The notes under the pieces are model-generated. The model ran no database searches and was not told the origin of the DNA. It worked only from the letters and a program-made list of their open reading frames with translations. Below are positions 18,596 through 28,022 of a stretch of DNA of 53,305 nucleotides, one piece after another. Each line of letters opens with the position of its first letter. Position 1 is the first letter of the stretch. This DNA comes from Gammaproteobacteria bacterium (GTDB taxonomy: Bacteria; Pseudomonadota; Gammaproteobacteria; SZUA-152): positions 1 through 53,305 of the forward strand of contig JAKEGK010000273.1 of NCBI GenBank assembly GCA_022627515.1, read 5' to 3'. A program made the translations under genes and the position numbers.

Positions 18596-18903
18596 GTGCT
18601 GCTAATTATAACTTCAATATTGCGGATGCGCTATCCATGGGCTGCATGCTCAAATCCGCGATATTACAAGCAATTCTGAAAAGACTGCGCATGATACGGA
18701 TGTTGGCTGCATTACGCAAGCACGGCAAGCGGCCAGCATGGATAACATCCGTTTTAAAGACTTTCCCCGCCTGATTGAAGTTCCATGCCGCAATTCAAAC
18801 TTGGCGATTTCAATACCGGCATGCGATCATAGCGCCACTTATTTTATGACCCAGAGCTAATCAGCTCTTACCGTCCAGGACGGCAAAGAACAGCACCCAC
18901 GTT
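18596..18903. other. Interval between the tRNA cluster and folD
   Basis: 308 bases. On the minus strand a TATAAT hexamer (18610-18605) lies 10 bases before tRNA-Pro and is the likely promoter of the tRNA cluster; the -35 is weak. Further right an inverted repeat ACGGATGTT / AACATCCGT (18696-18704 and 18744-18752) is followed by TTTAAAG. No coding sequence is seen. Confidence 0.55.
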
Positions 18904-19764
18904 ATGACAGCCCAAATTATTGATGGAAAAGCCATTGCAGCGGCTTTGCGCCAGAATATCAAACAGCGTGTGGACCAGCGTATCGCCAGGGGCCTGCGCG
19001 CTCCCGGATTGGCCGTGATTCTGGTGGGCCAGGATCCCGCCTCTCAGGTATATGTCGGCAGCAAACGCAAAGCCTGCGAAGAAGTGGGTTTTAAATCGCT
19101 GGCTTACGATTTACCCGCCTCCGCCAGCGCCGAGGAATTATTGAAACTTATCGACGATCTCAATGCGGATGACACCATCGACGGCATTCTGGTTCAATTG
19201 CCACTGCCAGCCCATATTCCCTCGGAAACCATTATCGAACGGATTCGCCCTGATAAAGATGTCGACGGCTTCCATCCGTATAACATCGGGCGCCTGACCA
19301 TACGGCAACCCGTGCTACGTTCCTGCACCCCGCGCGGAGTCATGACGCTATTGGAAAAAACCGGAGTCCCATTGTTGGGCCTGGATGCTGTCGTGGTCGG
19401 CGCTTCCAATCATGTGGGAAGACCGATGGCGCTGGAGCTGTTACTGGCCGGCTGCACCGTCACCGTCTGTCACCGTTTCACCAAGGATCTGCAGCGTCAC
19501 GTTCGCAACGCCGATTTGCTGGTCGTTGCCGTCGGCAAACCATCCATTGTTCACGGCGAATGGATAAAAGACGGCGCCATTGTAATTGATATTGGCATTA
19601 ACCGTGACCAGGCGGGCAAGCTGGTGGGCGATATCGATTTTGAAACCGCCAAACACCACGCGGCGTGGATCACTCCCGTGCCTGGCGGCGTTGGTCCTAT
19701 GACCGTGGCAACGTTACTGCAAAACACCATCGACGCCGCCGAATCCCTGCACGCTAAAAAATAA
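18904..19764 (+). CDS. folD: Bifunctional methylenetetrahydrofolate dehydrogenase/cyclohydrolase
   Basis: Interconverts 5,10-methylene- and 10-formyl-tetrahydrofolate, supplying one-carbon units for purines and formyl-Met. The 286-residue chain has the FolD active-site Tyr50 and Lys54 ([13 protein letters not shown]), the substrate motif [10 protein letters not shown], the NADP-binding loop [13 protein letters not shown], and the C-terminal signature [15 protein letters not shown]. It ends 12 bases before the convergent cysS stop. The ATG lies close to the preceding hairpin; no strong ribosome binding site is seen. Confidence 0.97.
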   Translation: MTAQIIDGKAIAAALRQNIKQRVDQRIARGLRAPGLAVILVGQDPASQVYVGSKRKACEEVGFKSLAYDLPASASAEELLKLIDDLNADDTIDGILVQLPLPAHIPSETIIERIRPDKDVDGFHPYNIGRLTIRQPVLRSCTPRGVMTLLEKTGVPLLGLDAVVVGASNHVGRPMALELLLAGCTVTVCHRFTKDLQRHVRNADLLVVAVGKPSIVHGEWIKDGAIVIDIGINRDQAGKLVGDIDFETAKHHAAWITPVPGGVGPMTVATLLQNTIDAAESLHAKK

Positions 19765-19776
19765 CAATTATCCGCG

Positions 19777-21177
19777 TTATTCGCGGCGCCAGGTTGTCCC
19801 GCCTGCGCCATCTTCCAGAACTACTCCCTTTGACGCCAGTTCATCACGTATGCGGTCAGCTTCCACAAAATGCTTGCCGCGGCGCGCCGCATTGCGCCGG
19901 TCAATCAGGGATTCAATCTGAATGGCTGTTAACCCGCTCGCGGATTCGCCGGTGTCCGATTTGAGGAACGCTTCGGGATCGCGCTGCAATAATCCCAGCA
20001 ACGCGCCCAGCTGTTTCAATTGCGCCGCATAAGGCGCCGCGCTTAACGGATCGGAGGATTTGTGCTTGTTGCATTCACGCGCGAGTTCAAATAACACGGC
20101 AATGGCTTTGGGCGTATTGAAGTCATCATCCATCGCTTCGTAAAACCGTCCGGAGAATTCATTTTTGATTTCTTCCGCTTCGCTTCCGCACATCAGGCCG
20201 CGCAATGCCGTATACAACGTTGTTAAACCGCTTTTGGCGTTTTCCAGATGCTGATCAGAATAATTCAACGGACTGCGGTAGTGGCTGTTGACTATAAAAT
20301 AGCGAATTACCTCAGGATCATATTTTCCCAGCACTTCGCGGATGGTGAAAAAATTACCCAGAGACTTTGACATCTTCTCGTCGTCCACGCGCACATGCCC
20401 GTTATGCATCCACACATTGACAAATTTCTCGCCGGTAGCGCCTTCGCTTTGCGCGATTTCATTTTCATGATGAGGAAACTGCAAATCCAGCCCGCCGCCA
20501 TGGATATCAAAATGATTGCCCAGGCATTGAGTGGACATGGCGGAGCACTCGATATCCCAGCCGGGACGGCCCGGCCCCCACGGCGAATCCCAGGCCGGTT
20601 CCCCGGATTTGGCCAGTTTCCATAGCACGCGGTCCAGGGGATCATCCTTGTTTTCATCCACTTCCACGCGCGCCCCGGCGCGCAATTCATCCGGCTTTTT
20701 CCCGGACAAATCCCCATAGGTTTCAAATTTGCTCACATCATAAAAAACATCGCTTCCCGGTTTTTGGTAAGCCAGTCCTCTTTTCATCAGGACTTTTATC
20801 ATGGCGATAATCTCATCGATATGTTGCGTGGCCCGGGGTTCGTGGTCCGGACGCAACACACCGAGCGCATCCGCATCCCGGTACATTTCCTCGATAAAAC
20901 GTTCCGTCAGCGCGCCGGGTTCCTCGTTATTTTCCTGCGCCCGCCTGATAATTTTGTCGTCGATGTCGGTAATATTGCGCACGTACGTCACATGACCTGC
21001 GCCATAAATTTTCCGCAAATAACGGTACACCACATCGAACGCCACCATGGCTCTGGCGTGGCCAACGTGGCAGAAATCGTAAACCGTCATACCGCACACG
21101 TACATACGGACATTATTTTCGTCGATGGGGGTAAATATTTCTTTCTGCCGGGTCAGGCTGTTATATATCTGTAACAT
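19777..21177 (-). CDS. cysS: Cysteinyl-tRNA synthetase
   Basis: Class I synthetase of 466 residues. It shows the HIGH variant HVGH (residues 37-40), the zinc-binding Cys28 in [10 protein letters not shown] with later Cys/His ligands ([13 protein letters not shown]), and KMSKSLGNF. The C-terminal DALR-type anticodon region ends at a tail with [17 protein letters not shown]. An ATG 14 codons upstream exists, but the conserved sequence begins at [13 protein letters not shown]. It is divergent from the ppiA-ppiB-lpxH series; the cysS-ppiB-lpxH neighbourhood is also seen in E. coli. Confidence 0.97.
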   Translation of the reverse strand: MLQIYNSLTRQKEIFTPIDENNVRMYVCGMTVYDFCHVGHARAMVAFDVVYRYLRKIYGAGHVTYVRNITDIDDKIIRRAQENNEEPGALTERFIEEMYRDADALGVLRPDHEPRATQHIDEIIAMIKVLMKRGLAYQKPGSDVFYDVSKFETYGDLSGKKPDELRAGARVEVDENKDDPLDRVLWKLAKSGEPAWDSPWGPGRPGWDIECSAMSTQCLGNHFDIHGGGLDLQFPHHENEIAQSEGATGEKFVNVWMHNGHVRVDDEKMSKSLGNFFTIREVLGKYDPEVIRYFIVNSHYRSPLNYSDQHLENAKSGLTTLYTALRGLMCGSEAEEIKNEFSGRFYEAMDDDFNTPKAIAVLFELARECNKHKSSDPLSAAPYAAQLKQLGALLGLLQRDPEAFLKSDTGESASGLTAIQIESLIDRRNAARRGKHFVEADRIRDELASKGVVLEDGAGGTTWRRE

Positions 21178-21562
21178 GTTGCATCCATTTTGTCTGGCAT
21201 ACGTATCAAACTGTTTCAAATGCCGGTTATGTATTATGGGCCGCTCATCCAGGCAGCAACCGCAAGCGCCACATCTTTTCCCTGCAAAGCGCGTAAAATA
21301 TCGGCTAATGCATTAATCGCCAAGTGATTTTTACTATTTTACACGCAATATTGGTCTTTCGCTCCCTTCATAAAGGCTATATCATTGGCGTTGCGCGGGA
21401 AACCGGGGCATTGCGGAGTAATTGATCCATTACCCTGCCCGCATTCCGTTGATAGACATTCGGCCAGGCTGCCCGGCAGCTGCAGGCTACAAACTTTTTC
21501 GTCAGTGCAATGCGTCAGCATTGCAGTCCGTCGGTATAAATAAGGGAAACAAGGAAACTTTT
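21178..21562. other. Divergent interval between cysS and the periplasmic cyclophilin gene
   Basis: 385 bases with no convincing gene. It holds the promoters for both directions, including a perfect palindrome and -10 element next to the cyclophilin gene (21506-21540). The remainder shows no recognisable structure. Confidence 0.5.
21506..21540 (+). promoter_or_regulatory. Palindrome and -10 element before the periplasmic cyclophilin gene
   Basis: A perfect inverted repeat TGCAATGC / GCATTGCA with a 4-base centre (21506-21525) lies just upstream of TATAAA (21535-21540). It covers the place where a -35 would be. This is the geometry of an operator for a dimeric regulator; the regulator is unknown. 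Confidence 0.4.
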
Positions 21563-22165
21563 ATGAAGAATGCACCGCAACATAATTTCGTGCAATGGGT
21601 GATCGCCTTAGTGCTAACAGTTTTCGCCGCCAGCGTGTCCTTCGCCGGAACACTTGTCAAACTGCAAACCAACGTGGGCGATATTGTCATAGAACTCGAC
21701 GACAAGAAAGCACCCAAAACCGTCGCTAATTTTCTCGGCTATGTGAATGACGGTTATTACAGCGGCACAATCTTCCACCGCGTCATTGACGGTTTTATGA
21801 TTCAGGGCGGCGGCTTCACTGAATCCATGCAAAAGAAGGGCGCCAAAGCGCCCATCGATAACGAAGCCAACAACGGCCTGCGTAACGACCGCGGCACTGT
21901 CGCAATGGCGAGAACCAACGCGCCGCATTCGGCGACCTCACAATTCTTTATTAACGTCGTCAATAACGATTTTCTGAACTACCGTTCCGCAACGGCCAGC
22001 GGTTGGGGTTATGCCGTGTTTGGCAAAGTCGTGCAAGGTATGGATGTAGTCGACAAGATCCGCAAAATCCCCACCGGCCCGGGTGGATCATTCCCCAAGG
22101 ACGTGCCGCAATCACCTGTGGTGATTGAGAACGCCTCTGTAGTGACAGCCGCACCCGCCCAATAG
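21563..22165 (+). CDS. ppiA: Periplasmic cyclophilin-type peptidyl-prolyl isomerase
   Basis: A 200-residue exported cyclophilin that speeds proline isomerisation of periplasmic proteins. A signal peptide ([16 protein letters not shown]) predicts cleavage near residue 28. The cyclophilin fold follows, with [13 protein letters not shown] and the later [10 protein letters not shown]. The usual active-site tryptophan region is replaced by the bacterial [22 protein letters not shown]. The ATG at 21563 has AAGGAAA upstream. It is the first of three collinear genes with ppiB and lpxH; ppiA-like and ppiB-like copies side by side suggest tandem duplication followed by loss or gain of the signal sequence. 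Confidence 0.93.
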   Translation: MKNAPQHNFVQWVIALVLTVFAASVSFAGTLVKLQTNVGDIVIELDDKKAPKTVANFLGYVNDGYYSGTIFHRVIDGFMIQGGGFTESMQKKGAKAPIDNEANNGLRNDRGTVAMARTNAPHSATSQFFINVVNNDFLNYRSATASGWGYAVFGKVVQGMDVVDKIRKIPTGPGGSFPKDVPQSPVVIENASVVTAAPAQ

Positions 22166-22196
22166 CAACCTTAATTTACCAGCACGGGACTGAACC

Positions 22197-22691
22197 ATGA
22201 TTAGAATGAAAACATCCTTAGGCACCATTGATATTGAACTCAACCATGAAAAGGCGCCGAAAACCACGGCAAATTTCGAGGAATACGTCAAGGACGGTTT
22301 TTATGATGGCACGGTGTTTCACCGGGTCATCAATGGTTTCATGATTCAGGGCGGTGGATTCAAACCCGGCATGTCGCAAAAACAAACGCGCAGCCCTGTT
22401 CAAAACGAAGCCAACAATGGTTTGAAAAACGACATCGGCACCATCGCCATGGCGCGCACGCCGGATCCTCACTCGGCCACTGCGCAGTTTTTTATTAATG
22501 TGGCGGATAATAAATTTTTAAACTTCACCGCGCCAACTTCCAATGGCTGGGGTTATTGCGTATTTGGCAAAGTCGTCAATGGCATGGATGTCGTTAATCA
22601 GATCAAGAGCCAGCCGACCACCAGCAAAGCGGGGCATCAGGATGTACCCGTTAAAGACATCATGATAGAAAAAATTGAAATCGTGGATTGA
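22197..22691 (+). CDS. ppiB: Cytosolic cyclophilin-type peptidyl-prolyl isomerase
   Basis: A 164-residue cyclophilin without a signal peptide, of the same length as E. coli PpiB. The core motifs are [28 protein letters not shown] and [14 protein letters not shown]. It lies 31 bases after the exported paralogue and 24 before lpxH, so the three are probably one operon. Confidence 0.96.
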   Translation: MIRMKTSLGTIDIELNHEKAPKTTANFEEYVKDGFYDGTVFHRVINGFMIQGGGFKPGMSQKQTRSPVQNEANNGLKNDIGTIAMARTPDPHSATAQFFINVADNKFLNFTAPTSNGWGYCVFGKVVNGMDVVNQIKSQPTTSKAGHQDVPVKDIMIEKIEIVD

Positions 22692-22715
22692 CGGCGAACC
22701 GGCGGTTGCCACGCC

Positions 22716-23456
22716 ATGAGCACGCTGTTTATCTCAGACTTGCATCTCTCGGGCGAACGTCCGGACATTGTCAAACTGTTTCTTGATTTCATGTCTGTCC
22801 GCGCGCCGCGCTCGGACGCGTTGTACATCCTCGGCGACCTGTTTGAAGTGTGGCTGGGCGACGATTTTATTCCGCCGGATGCGCAAGCCGTCGTGGACGC
22901 ATTGAAGAAATATGCTGAATCCGGGCGCAGCCTGTTTGTCATGCATGGCAACCGTGATTTTTTAATGGGCGGCCGCTTTGCCGGGCTTACCGGCTGCCGG
23001 CTGCTCCCTGACCCCAGCATTATTGACTTATACGGCACCAAAACACTGATCGGCCATGGTGACCTGTTATGCACAGATGATGTTGCCTATATGCGCTTCC
23101 GGCAACAGGTGCGTAATCCGCAGTGGCAACAGGCTTTCCTTGCCAAACCCGTTGCGGAACGTATCGCGCTGGCGAAAGAGGCGCGCGAGGAAAGTAAAAA
23201 ACAGACCGGCAGCCTGACTCAGGACATCATGGATGCAAATCAGCACACCGTGGAACAGGTGATGCTGGAACACGGCGTCACCCAGATGATTCACGGTCAT
23301 ACCCACCGGCCCAGCATCCACAAGTTTGTTTTGGACAACCGGGAAAGAACACGTATCGTGTTGGGAGACTGGTATGAACAGGGCAGCGTGCTGGAGTGCG
23401 GCAAACAAGGATGCCAATTGCAGTCCCTGCCTGTGGATTCCGGAACAGGAACCTGA
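22716..23456 (+). CDS. lpxH: UDP-2,3-diacylglucosamine pyrophosphatase
   Basis: Cleaves UDP-2,3-diacylglucosamine to lipid X, the fourth step of lipid A synthesis, at the inner face of the inner membrane. The 246-residue metallophosphoesterase has all five LpxH blocks: SDLHLSG (Asp8, His10), GDLFEVWLGDD (Asp41), HGNRDFLMG (Asn79), GHGDLLCTDD and HGHTHRP. Presence of LpxH rather than LpxI or LpxG fits a gammaproteobacterium with standard lipopolysaccharide. It follows ppiB closely. Confidence 0.97.
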   Translation: MSTLFISDLHLSGERPDIVKLFLDFMSVRAPRSDALYILGDLFEVWLGDDFIPPDAQAVVDALKKYAESGRSLFVMHGNRDFLMGGRFAGLTGCRLLPDPSIIDLYGTKTLIGHGDLLCTDDVAYMRFRQQVRNPQWQQAFLAKPVAERIALAKEAREESKKQTGSLTQDIMDANQHTVEQVMLEHGVTQMIHGHTHRPSIHKFVLDNRERTRIVLGDWYEQGSVLECGKQGCQLQSLPVDSGTGT

Positions 23457-23562
23457 ACTATCGGCTAATAACTAAAAACCAATAGCAAGCGCCCTTTCAT
23501 ACAATGGCGCAATTTAAAACCAAGCCGCAGAGACACAAAGAAAGTAAGTAAAGGAATCTCCG

Positions 23563-23631
23563 GAACCTATCTCGGAATTACCAATAACTAAAAAAATCGC
23601 GGTAACTTATCATTTTTACGATAGGCTCTAG
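23563..23631. repeat. MITE-like intergenic element, copy 2
   Basis: A short element between lpxH and the lipoprotein gene whose ends (23563-23581 and 23604-23631) match those of the element at 6229-6415. Its own ends are imperfect inverted repeats with the cores GAACCTATC and GATAGGCTC. Flanking sequence (CGCAGAGACACAAAGAAAG near 23527) is of a low-complexity, repeat-prone type. Confidence 0.45.
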
Positions 23632-23718
23632 TTATTTCTTATTCTTCATTCTTCGCGCCTTAGCGCTTTCGCGTTGAAAATCCTTCTGTTTACGAATCAA
23701 CACTATTTTGGTGTTCGC

Positions 23719-24498
23719 TTATTGGCCGACGGAGTACTCCTTGTAATCGGCAGGCAGATTGAACTTGTTCTCGTCGAATTTGAAATCGAGGCGATAATCC
23801 AGCATAAATCTCAAATATCCCCGTTGATCCCATTCCCGCAGAGGCAGGCCGGTGTCGAGGTGTTTGGCCGCGTAATAGATATTGAGCGCCAGGTCACAGG
23901 CATCGTGGGTTTCAAGCGGCATGGCATGCACAGTGCTGGCGTGTTCACCGGCCAATACCAGGCGGTATTCCCGCAGTGCTTGCACCACATCCGGTAAAAA
24001 CGTTTTTTCCAGAGTGACCGCATCATAGCAATGTACGCCGTTTGCGTCGTAACGATAATGCGTCGCGGTGCGCCCGCTCACCTTGGGAATCGCGGAACTG
24101 GGCTGGGACACGGCTTCATATTTTATTTCGATAGGAGGCTCGCGGGTTATTTCCTTGGGCTTGATCACGAAAATGGTTTTGTTGACATGCGTGACGGTAT
24201 ATATGGTTTGCTTTTGGCGGTCGAACAGCAGGAAATCATCCGGGAAACGATCGTCGTTTATGTAAATATAATACTTGTTGATAAACATTCTGCTTTTGAA
24301 CAACTCGGTGCCGGCCTGTTCGCGTTCGGAAAAAATCATGAAGACACCGAGATTTTCATCCTTCACTTTGGCCGCGTCACCGGTGGCGGGAGCCATCGAC
24401 TCACAGGCGGTAAGTAATATGGAAAAACACAAAACCACGATCAGTTTCGTTTTACAATTTATTAAATTTATATCCTGCCATGAATACCAATGTGTCAT
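23719..24498 (-). CDS. Hypothetical lipoprotein
   Basis: A 259-residue protein not recognised by me. The N-terminus ends a hydrophobic stretch with a lipobox (SILLTAC, Cys32), so it should be a membrane lipoprotein. The mature part has many aromatic residues (FINKYYIYINDDRFPDDF) and one central segment with HYRYDANGVHCYD, but no catalytic motif I can name. Its ATG overlaps the stop of the DUF455 gene in an ATGA, so the two are coupled and perhaps functionally linked. Confidence 0.75.
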   Translation of the reverse strand: MTHWYSWQDINLINCKTKLIVVLCFSILLTACESMAPATGDAAKVKDENLGVFMIFSEREQAGTELFKSRMFINKYYIYINDDRFPDDFLLFDRQKQTIYTVTHVNKTIFVIKPKEITREPPIEIKYEAVSQPSSAIPKVSGRTATHYRYDANGVHCYDAVTLEKTFLPDVVQALREYRLVLAGEHASTVHAMPLETHDACDLALNIYYAAKHLDTGLPLREWDQRGYLRFMLDYRLDFKFDENKFNLPADYKEYSVGQ

Positions 24499-25292
24499 AA
24501 CAACCCCTCTAAATATTGTAATTCCTGCTCGGTGAAACCGGCCGCTTTGCGCGCGTCTTTGTGCAATGGTGGTTTGATCCTGCCCTGCGCATATTGTTGC
24601 ATCAAATCCAGATAGGTTTTTTCCCGCGGCAATTGGCGTTGATCACAAAAATAGTGAAACCAGCGGCTTCCGATCTGCACATGCCCAACCTCCTCTTCCA
24701 GAATGACTCTCAGAACACCGGCACTTTGTTGGTCGCCGATCGCCGCAAAACGCTCGATCATTCCCGGCGTTACATCGAGGCCGCGCGCTTCCATCACCCG
24801 CGGCACCAATGCCATCCGGATCAGAACATCATGCGCGGTGCGCACCGCCATATCCCATAAGCCATTATGGGCTTCAAATTCCCCGTATTCATGGCCGAGT
24901 TGCCGCAAACGCCCGCGCAGCAGTACAAAGTGCCGGGCTTCTTCATCGGCCACCGTGAGCCAGTCATTATAATAGCCGTCCGGTAAATCACGAAACCGGT
25001 AAACCGCATCCAGCGCCAGATTAATCGCATTGAATTCGATATGAGTGATCGCGTGCAATAACGCGGCGCGCCCTTCCGCCGTGTGAAAGCTGCGCCGGGG
25101 CAACTTGCGGGGATGAACCAGCAACGGCGCGGCGGGTCTGCCGGCAGCTTCTATGGATTCGGGCGGCTCACTGCTCTGTACAGTCAGTTGCCCTTCCCGC
25201 CAGCACCTGACGATACGGTGTGTTTCAGCAACTTTTTCGCCGGGATCACTCAACATGATGCAGCGGCGGGTAACGGCGAACAGATTTTCCAT
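24495..25292 (-). CDS. DUF455 family ferritin-like protein
   Basis: A 265-residue, mostly helical protein of the DUF455 group. Ferritin-like diiron ligands are suggested by HIEFNAINLALDA, DEEARHF, and a late EEEVGHV, giving two Glu...ExxH-type pairs. The N-terminus (FAVTRRCIMLSDPGEKV) is typical of the family. The reaction is unknown; relatives include the tRNA hydroxylase MiaE fold, but no substrate can be inferred. It is translationally coupled to the lipoprotein gene downstream. Confidence 0.85.
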   Translation of the reverse strand: MENLFAVTRRCIMLSDPGEKVAETHRIVRCWREGQLTVQSSEPPESIEAAGRPAAPLLVHPRKLPRRSFHTAEGRAALLHAITHIEFNAINLALDAVYRFRDLPDGYYNDWLTVADEEARHFVLLRGRLRQLGHEYGEFEAHNGLWDMAVRTAHDVLIRMALVPRVMEARGLDVTPGMIERFAAIGDQQSAGVLRVILEEEVGHVQIGSRWFHYFCDQRQLPREKTYLDLMQQYAQGRIKPPLHKDARKAAGFTEQELQYLEGLL

Positions 25293-25374
25293 GTGATAAC
25301 TAACAACAGAGGGACAAGCGTGCCATTATGGTGAATGGCGGCGGAAGACGTCAAGCAATTGGAACAAAATCAAC

Positions 25375-26469
25375 TCAGGCGTATTGCGCGATGCGCACCG
25401 GCAGGCGCTTTGCGCCCCAGGTGCCGGGCGGTCCGGAGAATACGCCCGCGCACGGCGTGCCGCAAAAACGGCATTTTCCATCATGGGTGAGATTCCATTC
25501 GGACAAGACATACCAGTCGCGGCCAATCAGTTTTTTATGACAATGATGGCAATAAGTACTGTCCGCCTCGGGATCATGTATGTTGCCCACATACACATAA
25601 CGCAATCCCGCCTCGAGTGCGATGTTGCGCGCGCGTATCAATGTGCTGTGCGGCGTGGGCGGAGTGTCCAGCATTTTCCAGTCCGGATGAAACGCGGAGA
25701 AATGCAGGGGCACGTCCACGCCCAAATGATCACGCACCCACTCCGCCAATTGTTTTATTTCCGCGCTGGAATCATTTTTCTCCGGAATCAACAACGTTGT
25801 TATCTCCAGCCAGGTATGGGTGTGGTGCTTGACATATTCCAGGGTATCCAGCACCGGCTGCAAATGACCGCCTGTTAGATGGAAATAAAAATCTTCCGTA
25901 AAGGCTTTCAGGTCAATATTGGCGGCGTCCATATATTGGAAAAATTCCTTGCGCGGCTCTTCATTAATATAACCGGCCGTAACCGCCACCGTTTTGATAT
26001 CCAGTTTTTTGCATTCCCTGGCGACATCAATGGCGTATTCCATGAATATCACGGGATCGTTATAAGTGAATGCGACACTTTTACAACCGAGTTCTTTTGC
26101 CGCCCGTGCAATCTGTTCCGGCGAGGCGGTATCCGCCAAAGTGTCCATCTCCCGGGATTTACTCATATCCCAGTTTTGGCAAAATTTGCACGCGAGATTG
26201 CAGCCCGCGGTGCCAAAAGACAATACCGGCGTTCCCGGCAAAAAATGGTTTAAGGGTTTTTTTTCAATGGGATCAATACAGAATCCGCTGGAACGCCCGT
26301 AGGTCGTCAGCACAATTTCATCGTTGTGACGGGCGCGCACAAAACACAGGCCCAGCTGCCCTTCTTTCAAATGGCATTCACGCGGGCATAAATCACATTG
26401 CAGCCGGCCGTCGCCAAGTTTATGCCAGTATTTGGTTGGAAAATATGTTGGGGGGAATTCGCTTTTCAT
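25375..26469 (-). CDS. amrS: AmmeMemoRadiSam system radical SAM enzyme
   Basis: A 364-residue radical SAM enzyme. The iron-sulfur-binding CxxxCxxC is at Cys90, Cys94 and Cys97 (GTAGCNLACKFCQNW). Preceding cysteines (CDLCPRECH) and a C-terminal CxxC set (YCHHCHKK, CRFCGTPC) suggest extra metal sites. The TIM-barrel body includes TYNDPVIFMEYAIDVA. This family is genomically tied to MEMO and AMMECR1 proteins, both encoded immediately divergent here. The chemistry of the system is not established in bacteria. Confidence 0.93.
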   Translation of the reverse strand: MKSEFPPTYFPTKYWHKLGDGRLQCDLCPRECHLKEGQLGLCFVRARHNDEIVLTTYGRSSGFCIDPIEKKPLNHFLPGTPVLSFGTAGCNLACKFCQNWDMSKSREMDTLADTASPEQIARAAKELGCKSVAFTYNDPVIFMEYAIDVARECKKLDIKTVAVTAGYINEEPRKEFFQYMDAANIDLKAFTEDFYFHLTGGHLQPVLDTLEYVKHHTHTWLEITTLLIPEKNDSSAEIKQLAEWVRDHLGVDVPLHFSAFHPDWKMLDTPPTPHSTLIRARNIALEAGLRYVYVGNIHDPEADSTYCHHCHKKLIGRDWYVLSEWNLTHDGKCRFCGTPCAGVFSGPPGTWGAKRLPVRIAQYA

Positions 26470-26597
26470 AATCTTAGCCGGTCACTTTGTTTGGCGCGGA
26501 TCAATAACTGACGGAAAAAATCCTGTTAATAAATCTATAATAAAAGTATAAGACAAATTATTTCATGAAAAATTGATCTGAGAGGTAAAAAAAGCAA
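26470..26597. promoter_or_regulatory. Divergent promoter region of the AmmeMemoRadiSam genes
   Basis: 128 A/T-rich bases between the radical SAM gene and the MEMO gene. TATAAT at 26536-26541 on the plus strand is a possible -10 for the MEMO gene; TATACT on the minus strand close by could serve the other direction. Shared control of the three genes is inferred. Confidence 0.4.
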
Positions 26598-27401
26598 ATG
26601 AGTCCGAGCAAAATTCGCCCAGCCGCGGTAGCCGGCATGTTTTACCCATCCGATCCCGCCGATTTGCGCAAAATGGTCGCCCGCTTTTTGCAGGATGCGC
26701 ATGACATAGTCAAAGAAATACCGGTAACACCGCGCGCCATAATTGCGCCCCATGCGGGTTACATTTATTCAGGTCCGGTTGCCGCTTATGCCTACAGTTA
26801 TGTACAGTCAATAAAAGATACTATACGCAACGTGGTATTAATCGGTCCTTCGCACCGCGTGCCTTTATGGGGCCTGGCCACCAGCAGCGCGGATTTTTTT
26901 GCCACGCCGCTGGGCAATATCCCCATCAATCGCGCATTAACGGAAAAAATAAACCAGTTACCCTTCGTCACTGAAATGGATCAGGCTCATGCCATGGAAC
27001 ATAGCCTGGAAGTGCATTTGCCTTTTCTGCAAATGACGCTTAATGAGTTCAGCCTGGTTCCCATTGTGGCCGGCGACGCATCGCCCGAAGACATCAACCG
27101 GTTGATTGAAACCGCCTGCGACTCCAGCGATACATTACTGATTGTTAGCTCCGATTTGAGTCACTATCATGATTATCAGACGGCGAAACGTATGGACCAG
27201 GACACCTGCCACGCCATTGAAGCGCTGGATATCCGCGGTGTCGATTCCCAGCATGCTTGCGGTTATATCCCGGTGCGCGGATTACTGGCCTATGCCAAAC
27301 AACATCACTTGCACGCCACCACCGTGGATTGCCGGAATTCCGGAGACACGGCCGGCCCCAGAGATCAAGTGGTAGGTTACGGTTCTTATGTCTTTGCCTG
27401 A
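26598..27401 (+). CDS. amrB: AmmeMemoRadiSam system protein B (MEMO1 family)
   Basis: A 267-residue MEMO-family protein, related by fold to class III extradiol dioxygenases. Candidate metal ligands are His52 (IIAPHAGYIYSGP), His86 (IGPSHRVPLWG) and Cys221 (QHACGY), matching the His-His-Cys set of the human protein. SSDLSHYHDY is also family-typical. RBS GAGAGGTAAAAAAAGCAA precedes the ATG at a slightly long distance. It overlaps the AMMECR1 gene by 14 bases. Enzymatic function is unknown. Confidence 0.93.
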   Translation: MSPSKIRPAAVAGMFYPSDPADLRKMVARFLQDAHDIVKEIPVTPRAIIAPHAGYIYSGPVAAYAYSYVQSIKDTIRNVVLIGPSHRVPLWGLATSSADFFATPLGNIPINRALTEKINQLPFVTEMDQAHAMEHSLEVHLPFLQMTLNEFSLVPIVAGDASPEDINRLIETACDSSDTLLIVSSDLSHYHDYQTAKRMDQDTCHAIEALDIRGVDSQHACGYIPVRGLLAYAKQHHLHATTVDCRNSGDTAGPRDQVVGYGSYVFA

Positions 27402-27954
27402 AGCCGGCCGCCAGACCCTGCGCCATATTGCCAAAGCTTCCATTCAGTATTCTCTTGAACACGGTTCTGACGCCGGGTACGAACGCACGTTGCGCCTCGC
27501 TGACTTTGCGCAAGAGCTGCAACAGCCACGCGCCAGCTTTGTTACGCTGCACATTAACGATGAGTTACGTGGCTGTATCGGCACATTGGAAGCGCGCCAA
27601 CCATTGATCATCGATGTCGCCCACAATGCCAGAGCCGCCGCCTTTCATGACCCGCGCTTTGCGCCCCTGTCACAATCGGAGTTTGACCGATTGCAGATTC
27701 ATATTTCGATTCTGGGTATACCCGAAGCCATAAGTTTCAGCTCGGAGCAGGATTTGATCCGGCAGCTGCGGCCGGGGATAGACGGCCTGATTCTTGCCGC
27801 CGCCGGCCGGCGCGGTACATTTCTGCCATCAGTGTGGGAATCACTGCCGGCGCCGGAAGAATTTCTTGCCCACCTGAAAATGAAAGCGGGGTTGCCTACA
27901 AGTTATTGGCCGGATGACATAAAGATTGCGCGTTACACTACGGAATCGTTTTAA
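27388..27954 (+). CDS. amrA: AmmeMemoRadiSam system protein A (AMMECR1 domain)
   Basis: A 188-residue AMMECR1-domain protein. The hallmark LRGCIGTLEARQPL (about residues 60-73), HDPRFAPLSQSEFD, and the C-terminal FLPSVWESLPAPEEFLAHLKMKAGL are intact. Known members are of unknown function; the fused or adjacent arrangement with MEMO and a radical SAM enzyme points to one pathway. Translation is coupled to the MEMO gene through a 14-base overlap. Confidence 0.93.
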   Translation: MSLPEAGRQTLRHIAKASIQYSLEHGSDAGYERTLRLADFAQELQQPRASFVTLHINDELRGCIGTLEARQPLIIDVAHNARAAAFHDPRFAPLSQSEFDRLQIHISILGIPEAISFSSEQDLIRQLRPGIDGLILAAAGRRGTFLPSVWESLPAPEEFLAHLKMKAGLPTSYWPDDIKIARYTTESF

Positions 27955-28022
27955 TGCCCGCTGTGTTTTCCTGTGCACTTTTAAAACTATGGAATAAATT
28001 ACTCGCGCCGCGGATTTGTTTA

